From JBNGOQ01 sp050589645 (GTDB lineage: Bacteria > Bacteroidota > Bacteroidia > Flavobacteriales > Flavobacteriaceae), in contig NZ_JBNGOQ010000002.1 in the NCBI RefSeq assembly GCF_050589645.1, forward strand, positions 372,001 through 436,000: DNA of 64,000 nt, in the 5' to 3' direction. The stretch's first letter is position 1. Each line of letters starts with the position of its first letter. Both the position numbers and the translations under genes were made by a program. Below, piece by piece: positions 53,025 to 61,346 of the stretch. Under the pieces are notes generated by a model, which was given only the letters and a program-made list of their open reading frames with translations, ran no database searches and had not been told where the DNA came from.

Positions 53025-53804
53025 TCATTTGTTTTCCTTTGAGGTTACATCCTTAAAGCGCAACATGTCCCATATCCTATTGGAGGCACCCAGGTAATAT
53101 CCCGTTTCGTGCTCGTATGATCTGGGGTTTTTAAAAGTCCCGAACAGCATATCTATGACCGGCAGATCGGTATAGTTGTATCTATGTATGCCCCTGGCGT
53201 GATGGATGGTGTGACTCTCAGGACGCTGAATGATATAGCCTATCCATCTGGCCGTATTGATATTGGCGTGTTGAAAAATGCCAAAAAAGGTGAGCGATAG
53301 TATAATAATAGTGATCGCTTGGGGAGTTAACCCCATGACCAGGGCAAAACTGACCGACCCCACCAATGACAGTCCGATCATATCGTTTGGACTTAGCATA
53401 AAAGCACTCGGAACATCCAGCCTTTCGGAACTATGATGCATCTGGTGGGACACCCTAAATAAAAAGTCGGATTTGTGCATGCTTATATGCCAGCCATATT
53501 GCACCAGTTCAAATAAGAATATGCCCAAGATAACCTGCGCAGAAATGCTCAAACCACTTAGGTCCATTAATTGATAGGACGCAAAAAAGTCGTCCCAGAG
53601 CAAAGGGATGTAGGTGGTGAGCAGCATGTAGGCAATAAAGAATGTTAGGCCCTTGGTTTTCCAGAACCTCATTTTGGGCAATTTTCTGGCCGGGAATAGG
53701 GATTCCCAGAGAAACAAGCTTCCAAAAATGGCATAAACGATTAAGGAAATGGGGTCCAGTAAAATTTCTAAGGGAGTGGGCAATTGTGAAATAAAATGTT
53801 CCAT
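53025..53804 (-). CDS. sterol desaturase/fatty acid hydroxylase-superfamily enzyme
   Basis: 259 aa from the ATG at 53804; a longer frame to 53828 would place the start upstream of the likely transcription start. Di-iron histidine boxes: HISMH (106-110), HQMHH (120-124) and HTIHH (198-202), plus His179. Four or more TM helices. These ER/inner-membrane enzymes hydroxylate or desaturate lipids. Neighbouring methyltransferase and Crp gene suggest a lipid-modification role, unproven. Confidence 0.9.
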   Translation of the reverse strand: MEHFISQLPTPLEILLDPISLIVYAIFGSLFLWESLFPARKLPKMRFWKTKGLTFFIAYMLLTTYIPLLWDDFFASYQLMDLSGLSISAQVILGIFLFELVQYGWHISMHKSDFLFRVSHQMHHSSERLDVPSAFMLSPNDMIGLSLVGSVSFALVMGLTPQAITIIILSLTFFGIFQHANINTARWIGYIIQRPESHTIHHARGIHRYNYTDLPVIDMLFGTFKNPRSYEHETGYYLGASNRIWDMLRFKDVTSKENK

Positions 53805-53830
53805 GATTTTTAGTTTAAATAATTTCACCG

Positions 53831-53838
53831 CAAAAATA
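53831..53838 (-). promoter_or_regulatory. -7-type element of the hydroxylase gene
   Basis: Read on the minus strand: TATTTTTG (TAnnTTTG). Flanked by inverted CCGCA (53828-53832) and TGCGG (53841-53845). Transcription would start about six bases later, which supports the start at 53804 over 53828. No good -33 match. Confidence 0.4.
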
Positions 53839-53881
53839 TATGCGGCAAAAAGCCTAAACTAAAAATTGGGCTTGACCTATG

Positions 53882-54445
53882 TTAGGAATTCATTTTCTTC
53901 CTTATTCTACTGAGGCTTTCGGGGTGTATCCCTAGGTATTTTGCAACTTTATTAACGGGTATAAAGGAAATATAATCGGAATGTGTCCGGAACATTTCTT
54001 CATATCTTTCCTCTGCGGTCTTGGTCAAAAGATCCTTTTCCCTGTTGGATTTTCTTATATACCCCTGTTCGGTAGCAATCCTTCCAAATTTGTTTGCTTC
54101 AAGGGAATGGTCATATGCGGGCAACAGGTCTTTGCGTTTTATGACCTCCATTTCTGAATCCATCAAAGCAGTTGTTTGAACATCTGTGGGAAGCTGGTCC
54201 AAAAAGGAAGTGTAGCCACAGAACAGCTCGCCTTCAAAGAAAAAGTCTATTATCTTTTCGGTCATATAACTTTTGATCGCCATTTCAACCACACCCTTGT
54301 TCATAAAGTATAGGGAATCTTCAAGCTGTCCGTATACCGTTAAACGCGTTCCTTTCGTAACTTTTATGGTTTCCACGGAAAAGGGTAGGTCATCGTAAGC
54401 AAACGAAGTATTTAAAATAGCGTTATAGAAGTCTATAAATAACAT
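53882..54445 (-). CDS. Crp/Fnr-family regulator
   Basis: 187 aa. cNMP-binding-type N-terminal half (VTKGTRLTVYGQLEDSLYFMNKGVVEMAI, FEGELFCGYTSFLDQLPTDVQT) and C-terminal HTH (PVNKVAKYLGIHPESLSRIRKKM). Bacteroidota members of this kind often bind no cAMP. It may regulate the divergent-looking hydroxylase gene lying beside it; the two are on the same strand and 53 bases apart. Confidence 0.88.
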   Translation of the reverse strand: MLFIDFYNAILNTSFAYDDLPFSVETIKVTKGTRLTVYGQLEDSLYFMNKGVVEMAIKSYMTEKIIDFFFEGELFCGYTSFLDQLPTDVQTTALMDSEMEVIKRKDLLPAYDHSLEANKFGRIATEQGYIRKSNREKDLLTKTAEERYEEMFRTHSDYISFIPVNKVAKYLGIHPESLSRIRKKMNS

Positions 54446-54637
54446 TTTGTACAGCCCTTGAAAAACCGCTATTAAAGTACTGCTTTTTTTCTTTGTTGTA
54501 GACTATAGAAAGATTGATGAAAATCGCATTGAGCGTTTCTAAAATGGCCCGTTCCAACCCAACGCACGATGTTATTTTTAACCTGTTCCAAACACAGTGG
54601 CTCCTACGGAACCTTAAAGTTTCCCGTTACAGCCGCA

Positions 54638-56230
54638 TTATTCCGGTACCTTCTGCAAAGGTGTATTGATCCAATAGTCGGCCGCACCCTCTGGCTGTGA
54701 AACAGGTTGATCTTCAAAAATGGGTCTGTTTTTGTCCATATAGGTCGGACTGGCGCTCCCAGTAGTTTTTCCGATAGTTAATTTTTGAACAAAAAACTCC
54801 CGAAACTGTTGGATCTCGCGATGCTTGTCCTCATTGACCAACTGCTCCCGCACTTCATCCAACACACCGCCAATGGCTGTTCTGAAAGCACTTGGTAACC
54901 TATTGGGGTCATTGTTATGTGCGGAGACCTCTTTTACCATAGTATTGAAGGTCTTGGCACCCACCTTGGGAAACAGGCGAACGGCTTTGGGATAAACGAC
55001 TACCTCGTTGAATGCTATTTTATTTCCTTTAAAACTAAAATCATAGTTGGCCAGGTCACCAGCCGTATTGGGATCAATGTTCTCGTTGAACCGCACTTCA
55101 AAACACTCGCAACTGAACACCAAAACTACAGCATCCACCACAAAACCGGGAGGTTCGATCAACTGAAAGTCGTTGTGGAAGGAAATGTAATTTAAGTACA
55201 TTTTTTCATCTTCCCTTTTATATTCGGTGACCACTTCAAAAAGCAATCTGTTTTTTTCACTGGAAGGGTCTTTAGCGCCTTGACCAGATGTTTCATAGAC
55301 GGCATATTGCATTTTATGAATGGCGAAGTCCCGTTTTGAAATATACAGACGACCCGCTACTTGATAACCTGGTACTGATTTTGACATGCGTATGGTGTAA
55401 AGCACTTCTTCCTCGGTATAGGTATCACGCTCCTTTCGCAAGGCATGATTTTTGATCAGATTCTTTTCGAACTTATTTACAAAATCAAAGGCGTTGATGT
55501 TGTAATTGCGGATGGCGTCATGGATTCTCAAAATCGTAAACTCATTACCCCCATAGTCCGACAGGTGTGCATTGCTGATATACTTTTTGGATGCCGTATG
55601 GTCCCCGTATTTGTTATCCGCTACCGTATCGCGCTCAAAATCTGTGTTCTGGTTTTTGTAGTAGAGGCTCACGTTGGTTTCAAGGTCGTCCACGGTGTCA
55701 AAACCGGAATCGAAAACCTCCAAGATAGCTTCGTTCAGATTCAGGTAGGCACCGTCCACAAATTGGTAATCCCGATAATATCCGATGGCAGAGAAGGGGG
55801 TAACCGGATAATTCTCCCCGATCGCCTTAATGGCATTGCGAACGATTCTTCGGGCGGATAACTTCCTGCGGTTTTTCCGTTTCTCCTCCAATAACACCTC
55901 CTCCAATTGAATGATCCTGGGTGTTAACAGTATGAGGTTCAATGGGCTTTGGAACAACTGTGCCAAGGAGACCTGTCTGCTTTCATAGCCCATGCTGGAG
56001 ATGATCAGCGAATCGCCCTCTGCCTCAAACCTTTTCGGGATCCTAAATCCCCCATCCTGATTGGAGATGACCCCGATGGCCTTCCCTTTGATCCGGATGG
56101 TGGCAAACACCACGGGTTCCTCCGTTTGGGCATCCAGGAGCCTGCCATGGACAAACGCGTCCTGGGCCCAAGCTGGTGTGAGCGTCAGGAAGATTCCAAG
56201 GGCGAAAAAGTAGCGGGCAAAGTAAGGCAA
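54638..56230 (-). CDS. CarboxypepD_reg-like secreted protein
   Basis: 530 aa. Signal peptide (PYFARYFFALGIFLTLTPAWA) then a carboxypeptidase-regulatory-like domain at 25-110 (VHGRLLDAQTEEPVVFATIRIKG, EAEGDSLIISSMGYESRQ), as in the N-terminus of SusC-type receptors, followed by a large domain of unknown function (SAIGYYRDYQFVDGAYLNLNEAILEVF). No TonB barrel is present. Outer-membrane or periplasmic, role unknown. Confidence 0.82.
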   Translation of the reverse strand: MPYFARYFFALGIFLTLTPAWAQDAFVHGRLLDAQTEEPVVFATIRIKGKAIGVISNQDGGFRIPKRFEAEGDSLIISSMGYESRQVSLAQLFQSPLNLILLTPRIIQLEEVLLEEKRKNRRKLSARRIVRNAIKAIGENYPVTPFSAIGYYRDYQFVDGAYLNLNEAILEVFDSGFDTVDDLETNVSLYYKNQNTDFERDTVADNKYGDHTASKKYISNAHLSDYGGNEFTILRIHDAIRNYNINAFDFVNKFEKNLIKNHALRKERDTYTEEEVLYTIRMSKSVPGYQVAGRLYISKRDFAIHKMQYAVYETSGQGAKDPSSEKNRLLFEVVTEYKREDEKMYLNYISFHNDFQLIEPPGFVVDAVVLVFSCECFEVRFNENIDPNTAGDLANYDFSFKGNKIAFNEVVVYPKAVRLFPKVGAKTFNTMVKEVSAHNNDPNRLPSAFRTAIGGVLDEVREQLVNEDKHREIQQFREFFVQKLTIGKTTGSASPTYMDKNRPIFEDQPVSQPEGAADYWINTPLQKVPE

Positions 56231-56441
56231 AGGGTCATGTTTTAATCACTTATAAGATACAAAGCCTAGGGTATATGAAACAAGTGGGCAACCCCTTTCC
56301 CTCTAAAAAAAGTAGGAGGTTCATGGTTTCTTGAAAGGCGGGCGAATGCGAGCCCTGAACCCAAATGCACCAACTTGCACCAATTTGTTTTCCCTACCAA
56401 GCAATAATGCAAGATCTTTTCGGGAGAAAAACACATTCATC

Positions 56442-57542
56442 ATGAAAAAAACAATCCTTACAATGGCATTGCTATGCCTTGCTTCCTGGGGCAGTGCCCA
56501 GGACATTATTCCCTTGGATACCCTAAATTGGGACATACAGGCAAAATCCTATGTGCTGGAGACCTATAAGGGCCAAGAGGCCGTTTACCTGCAGGGCGGC
56601 TCCCTTAGCCTAAAGGATGGAACCTTTTTGAACGGCACCATTGAGTACGATATCTATCTAAAGGAGGTGCAGTCCTTTCCTGGGGTTTATTTTCGGGTAA
56701 ACGGTGCCAATGCGGAACAGTTTTATGTGCGGCCCCACCAGTCGGGCAACCCCGATGCCAATCAGGCCATACCGCTCATCAAGGGCATTACGGCATGGCA
56801 ACTCTATTTTGGGGAACGGTATTCTTTCCCCTACGAATATCATTATGACGATTGGACGCATGTAAAAGTCGTCGTTAACGGCGATAGGGCCCAGGTGTTT
56901 CTGGACCATTCGGAAACGCCCCATCTTTCTTGGCAACTCTTCCATGAGGCCAAAGCAGGCGGTATCTCCATCACCGGGGGAAATGCCCAGGGCATGCACC
57001 TGGCCAATATCAAGATCGATAAAAACAACTACGAGCTAAAGGACTTTCAACCGATGGACAGAAAGCCCATTGAGGGGCTGGTCCCGGAATGGCAACTGTC
57101 CGACAAGTTCGATGAAAAACTGCTGGATGACCCCTCCAAGGTCGATGGCCTGATCAAAGGACGTAAGTGGGGAGCAACCATTGCAGTAGAAGAAGGCACG
57201 GCGGCCAATATTTCACGGGCAGTACAGCGCTATGACGATACCGAGGGCAATACCGTTTTTGCAAAGATCGAGGTTACTGCGGCCAAAAGTGGGTTTAAAC
57301 GCTTTGAATTTGGCTATAGCGATAGGGTAGTGGTGATCCTCAACGGCACTCCCATGTACAGCGGCAACAATAGATGGCGTTCCCGGGACTACCGCTATTT
57401 GGGTACGGTAGGGCTCTTTGATGCCGTGTACCTAAACCTGAAAAAAGGAAAGAACACCCTCTTGTTGGCCGTTTCGGAGGATTTTGGGGGTTGGTTGGTG
57501 ACCGGGAAGTTTACGGCCCCGGAAGGTTTAAAAATTAAGTAG
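56442..57542 (+). CDS. secreted concanavalin/LamG-like protein
   Basis: 366 aa from the ATG at 56442. Signal peptide (KKTILTMALLCLASWGSAQ). N-terminal jelly-roll pattern (LQGGSLSLKDGTFLNGTIEYDIYLKE, FPGVYFRVNG, DWTHVKVVVNGDRAQVFLDH) resembles DUF1080/LamG-type domains; the C-terminal half (FERFEFGYSDRVVVILNG-like strands, RYLGTVGLFDAVYLNLKKGKNTLLLAV) looks like a second beta-sandwich. Seven bases before the DUF2911 gene: likely one operon. Confidence 0.75.
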   Translation: MKKTILTMALLCLASWGSAQDIIPLDTLNWDIQAKSYVLETYKGQEAVYLQGGSLSLKDGTFLNGTIEYDIYLKEVQSFPGVYFRVNGANAEQFYVRPHQSGNPDANQAIPLIKGITAWQLYFGERYSFPYEYHYDDWTHVKVVVNGDRAQVFLDHSETPHLSWQLFHEAKAGGISITGGNAQGMHLANIKIDKNNYELKDFQPMDRKPIEGLVPEWQLSDKFDEKLLDDPSKVDGLIKGRKWGATIAVEEGTAANISRAVQRYDDTEGNTVFAKIEVTAAKSGFKRFEFGYSDRVVVILNGTPMYSGNNRWRSRDYRYLGTVGLFDAVYLNLKKGKNTLLLAVSEDFGGWLVTGKFTAPEGLKIK

Positions 57543-57549
57543 ATATAAA

Positions 57550-58626
57550 ATGATGAAGATGAAATTTAGGATAGTAAGTACCGTATTGTTTTTAATGGGC
57601 TGCCTTATGGGCACTGCCCAGGATATGTTGGTGGCCACCAAGGTGAGTCCCAGGGCCAGTGTGGAGCAGCGTATAGGCACTACCGATGTTACCGTGGTGT
57701 ACCACAGTCCGGCTGCCAAGCAGCGGAAGATCTTTGGGGGCATCGTGCCCTATGATTTTGTGGTGGATGGGGTAGAGTACCCCTGGCGGGCCGGTTCCAA
57801 CGAGAACACCACGATAACGTTTACCCATGATGTCAAGATCCAGGGCAAGCCCCTGGCCAAGGGCACCTACGGCCTCCATATTTTCGTAAAGGAAAGGGAG
57901 TGGACCTATATCTTCTCCAAGAACTCGGAAAGCTGGGGCAGTTTTAGCTATGACAAAACCGACGATGCGCTCCGCGTTACCGCCATCCCGGAAGAGAACG
58001 CTTATCAGGAGTGGCTTAGCTATGCATTTGTAACCCGGGAACCCGAACGGGCCGTATTGGAACTGCAATGGTCCACAGTAAAGTGCGGCATTGAGATCAC
58101 GGTGGACGTCAACGCCCATGTGCTGACGGACCTCAAGGCCAAGGAAGAAAAAACGGTGGACGATTACATTAAGATAGCCCAGCTCACCAGGGCCCAGGAC
58201 CCGGGCAATGCGGCCCAGGCCCTGCAATATGTGGAACAATCCCTAAAGTTGGGCGAAGGCTTCCGGAACCTGATGCTAAAGGCCGACCTGCTGGCCCAGA
58301 TGGGCTATAAAAAGGAGAGCAAAAGCCATAGGGAGCAGGCCATACAACTTGGCAAGGGCTTCCCCTACTATTATTACTACCCCTTGAGCTTTATGCTGTT
58401 GGAGGATGATGCCCAAAAAACCTTTGACCTATTGTCCGAAATGCTCCAAAAGGAGCCGGATAATTGGATCGCCAACCTGGCCATGGGCGAGTATTACATT
58501 AAGCACAAGAACCAGGAAAGGGCCACCCATCATTTTGGCAAGGCCTATGAATTTGCCGGGGAACGCTCCAAACCCTATACGCGTTATATGTACCTCTCCA
58601 ACAAACTGATTTTGGAACGGATGTAG
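57550..58626 (+). CDS. DUF2911 - TPR secreted protein
   Basis: 358 aa. Signal peptide (IVSTVLFLMGCLMGTAQ). Residues 30-180 match DUF2911: VSPRASVEQRIGTTDVTVVYHSPAAKQRKIFG, VPYDFVVDGVEYPWRAGSNENTTITF, LAKGTYGLHIFVKEREWTYIFSK. Residues 190-350 are TPR-like (AQALQYVEQSLKLGEGF, LMLKADLLAQMGYKKESKSH, ANLAMGEYYIKHKNQERAT). DUF2911 has no known function. Confidence 0.9.
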   Translation: MMKMKFRIVSTVLFLMGCLMGTAQDMLVATKVSPRASVEQRIGTTDVTVVYHSPAAKQRKIFGGIVPYDFVVDGVEYPWRAGSNENTTITFTHDVKIQGKPLAKGTYGLHIFVKEREWTYIFSKNSESWGSFSYDKTDDALRVTAIPEENAYQEWLSYAFVTREPERAVLELQWSTVKCGIEITVDVNAHVLTDLKAKEEKTVDDYIKIAQLTRAQDPGNAAQALQYVEQSLKLGEGFRNLMLKADLLAQMGYKKESKSHREQAIQLGKGFPYYYYYPLSFMLLEDDAQKTFDLLSEMLQKEPDNWIANLAMGEYYIKHKNQERATHHFGKAYEFAGERSKPYTRYMYLSNKLILERM

Positions 58627-59044
58627 TAGGAAGTTATCCACCGTAGCTCGTTAGAGCGGAGATGGGGGCTGAATTTGTACATATACATTACAAGCTTGCC
58701 CTTCGCAACCCTATGGATAGACGGAGCCTGTCCTCCAAAGCTATTTTTAGCGTAGGAGGGAAGGTGGGGGGGTGGTTTTCTATTGCACTTACTAGAGACT
58801 TTAAAGAATACCCATCAGTGGGTATTGATTTAGTTTATGGGGACATGTACCTTGTCAAGGTTTGTAAATACCCATTGCACGGACATGTTTACCTTATTTG
58901 AAACGCTTGTCCGACGAGGATTTTTAACAAAGAAGGACAGGAGGGGAATGTAACTCCTGCCGCCCGTTAGGAGTGTATAATCAAGATATAGGGCAATGGG
59001 TGTCAACGGGTAAAATAGTCAATGCGTAGAAGATATCTAAAAAA
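58627..59044. other. intergenic region with small hairpin
   Basis: No convincing gene. A perfect stem ATACCCA (58808-58814) / TGGGTAT (58819-58825) with TCAG loop is visible, and ATACCCAT recurs at about 58866. Nothing else recognised. Confidence 0.4.
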
Positions 59045-59917
59045 ATGGAATTGAATGACATTTATAACCAGTTCAGCGGTTTTTGGAATAGAATCTTGCC
59101 TGTCCTAGTATTTCATTTGATTGGAATTTTTCTGCTACAACGAATTGGTAAAATAAACTTTAACATTAGAAGTGGAATAGAAGATTATATAAAAACCGAT
59201 TCTTACTTAAAAAACAAAGAATTACTCGAAGAATTTAAACTTTGGTCTAAAATACCCTTCCTAATATTAATTTCGCTAATAATATATCTAGTTGTTTTTG
59301 ATGATATCGCTAGAAATGTCCGTAGGATAGTTCCTAATCCGATTGACTTATCTTGGAGCAGTCAAGACCTTTTTTCTAAAGCCTACAATAGGAACCTAGC
59401 TCGGGTTGCTTTGTATACCGATAGCACAATGAATGATGTAAGTTATTCGGAAATCAACAATATCAACATATACATCAATCAACAAACCCAAATTTTGAAA
59501 AGCGAATATCCAGATTTATATTCTTCCAGAGTTGGGTGGATAGAAAAGAAAGCGAATAAATACAATGCATACTTTCACTATGGTTTTTTTTACCTTTTAT
59601 TGCTTCCATTGATTTTTACAATGCATAAAGGAAGGAGAAAAATTAAGGCGATAAGTTTTTATCTTAGATTTACAATATTGTTTTTTATTACTCTGGTCTT
59701 ATTGATATTCTTTAGGGTTAATTGGGAAGACAACAAAGAGAAAGAGATTGCCGCAAGAATCGGATTTATTGCAGATGTATCAGAACACAGCAGGTTTATC
59801 AATCCAAAGAGTCATCAATTTCAACTCGATAATTTAAGTGATAAAATATCTGAACACTACAAAACAAGGGACTATCATGTGTTTTGGCTAAAAAGATTAT
59901 TTAATTCTAAACCTTGA
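59045..59917 (+). CDS. AT-rich membrane protein, hypothetical
   Basis: 290 aa with TM helices near residues 15-33, 73-91, 181-196 and 208-224. By eye this gene is much richer in A/T than its neighbours, which suggests recent acquisition. No motif recognised; the middle region is polar (NNINIYINQQTQILKSEYPDLY). Confidence 0.65.
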   Translation: MELNDIYNQFSGFWNRILPVLVFHLIGIFLLQRIGKINFNIRSGIEDYIKTDSYLKNKELLEEFKLWSKIPFLILISLIIYLVVFDDIARNVRRIVPNPIDLSWSSQDLFSKAYNRNLARVALYTDSTMNDVSYSEINNINIYINQQTQILKSEYPDLYSSRVGWIEKKANKYNAYFHYGFFYLLLLPLIFTMHKGRRKIKAISFYLRFTILFFITLVLLIFFRVNWEDNKEKEIAARIGFIADVSEHSRFINPKSHQFQLDNLSDKISEHYKTRDYHVFWLKRLFNSKP

Positions 59918-60367
59918 TGCCATAGGGTCGATACACTATATTTGACCAAATTATGTTGGACAAAGTTATATTAACTTTCCATGGAAAAGCCGAGTATTCT
60001 ACCCCGGTGTCGCGAGCTCTCCACAGGCCGGTAGGCCGTCCCGCTCGTGACCTAATCCTTCATTGAATCAACATAATTTCACCTTCGCACCCAAAACATC
60101 CTTCATTTAAGTCCCAACCGCCTACATACGCTGAAGCTCGTACCACCGCCAAAGCTTGTGTCTTCACTAAAGTTTCGACGACATGAGGAAAGCGAAAATG
60201 TACCACCTATCCCCTCACAAGCCCACTTATTACATAGGTTTTTCTTTCCTGACAATTAATCCAGAGTTTTATGGTAATTAAACCGGGCTTGGGCTGCTTG
60301 CTCCTATTCTTAACAAATATTGTGCTAATGATTACATGAATATTCCGTTAACCTAGATCAACTGAAA
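59918..60367. other. intergenic repeat region, shared blocks with 34-36 kb
   Basis: 450 bases without a gene. Contains GCCAAAGCTTGTGTCTTCAC..AAAGTTTCGACGACATGAGG, a diverged form of the GCTAAAGCT..CTACGGCGACATG tail of the 35.9-kb repeat, and at 60203-60280 a copy of the block at 34913-34990. Confidence 0.55.
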
Positions 60368-61246
60368 ATGAAAAGAGCTCACTTACAAAGATCAATTACC
60401 ATAGTTATGGTAGTGGCGGTCCTTTCTTGTGCAAAGGATGAAGTGTCTAGCGAAGGTCATATTCCAGAAGCCTCGGAAGAAGTACTCGACAAAATCCGCA
60501 ATTTGGGTTACAGCACTGAGAATGTAAAAATCATTAATACCCAAGAAAATGGGATTGGGTATGTAGTCGAGGGGGATTTTATCTTGCACGAAAGGGATTT
60601 AAACCTTGATCCAGAAGAGGGTGTGACCCTGAGAATTGCGGAAGTTGAACAGTATCGAACCACTCTGATACCAAACTTCCGTAGAAGGTCCCGTCGAGGA
60701 AATAGCCATACTACCCTTGATGTTGCGGTTGATGATGCCTTACCTGTCGCTTATTATAATGCGACAAGGAGAGTCGCAACCAGATACAACAGCCTTGGGC
60801 TAAGCTTTAGGTTAAATGTATTCCTTTTGAGTCAACGTCAACGGAGAACGGTGGAGATTACCGTTCGAGAGGGTAGTGCATTCGCTGCAGCAGGCCCTCC
60901 TTTTGAAAGAACAGTGGGTAGAAGAACCACTATTGTGCCGTATAATGAGGTACTGGTAAACCCAACAGCAATTAACTCAAACAACCAGAACCATCTAACA
61001 ACCATCATAGCACATGAGATAGGCCATTGTATTGGATTTCGGCACACGGATTTTATGAATAGATCATTTAGCGATTGTCGAATTACCGGCAATGAAGGCC
61101 AAGGTGCAGCCGGTGCCATTCCCATTCCAGGAACCCCTACGGACCCAGAGGCACGATCCTGGATGTTGGCGTGCATAGGGGCTAACGAAAATAGACCTTT
61201 CACAAACAATGATGTGGTTGCCCTTAGGTTCCTTCACAGTTTATAG
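60368..61246 (+). CDS. M57 (HEIGH) metallopeptidase lipoprotein
   Basis: 292 aa. Lipobox VLSC with Cys21. Zinc motif HEIGHCIGFRH (His216, Glu217, His220, His226), the HExxHxxGxxH pattern of Peptidase_M57 / dual-action HEIGH proteins, preceded by a substrate-binding-like region (HTTLDVAVDDALPVAYYNATRR). Surface metalloprotease. It lies 100 bases before the subtilase gene on the same strand. Confidence 0.88.
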   Translation: MKRAHLQRSITIVMVVAVLSCAKDEVSSEGHIPEASEEVLDKIRNLGYSTENVKIINTQENGIGYVVEGDFILHERDLNLDPEEGVTLRIAEVEQYRTTLIPNFRRRSRRGNSHTTLDVAVDDALPVAYYNATRRVATRYNSLGLSFRLNVFLLSQRQRRTVEITVREGSAFAAAGPPFERTVGRRTTIVPYNEVLVNPTAINSNNQNHLTTIIAHEIGHCIGFRHTDFMNRSFSDCRITGNEGQGAAGAIPIPGTPTDPEARSWMLACIGANENRPFTNNDVVALRFLHSL

Positions 61247-61346
61247 ATAATCCTATAGCAATGTGAGGTTGTCCATTTTTTGAGCGACCCCTAGTTTTGA
61301 TATTCGACCCAATCGGCATTCTTTTAGATTCAAAACTGTGGGTGTA

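Noticed and set aside
58662..58901. 79-codon frame in the spacer after DUF2911
   Set aside because: No recognisable features, no ribosome-binding site and it covers a perfect hairpin; treated as non-coding.
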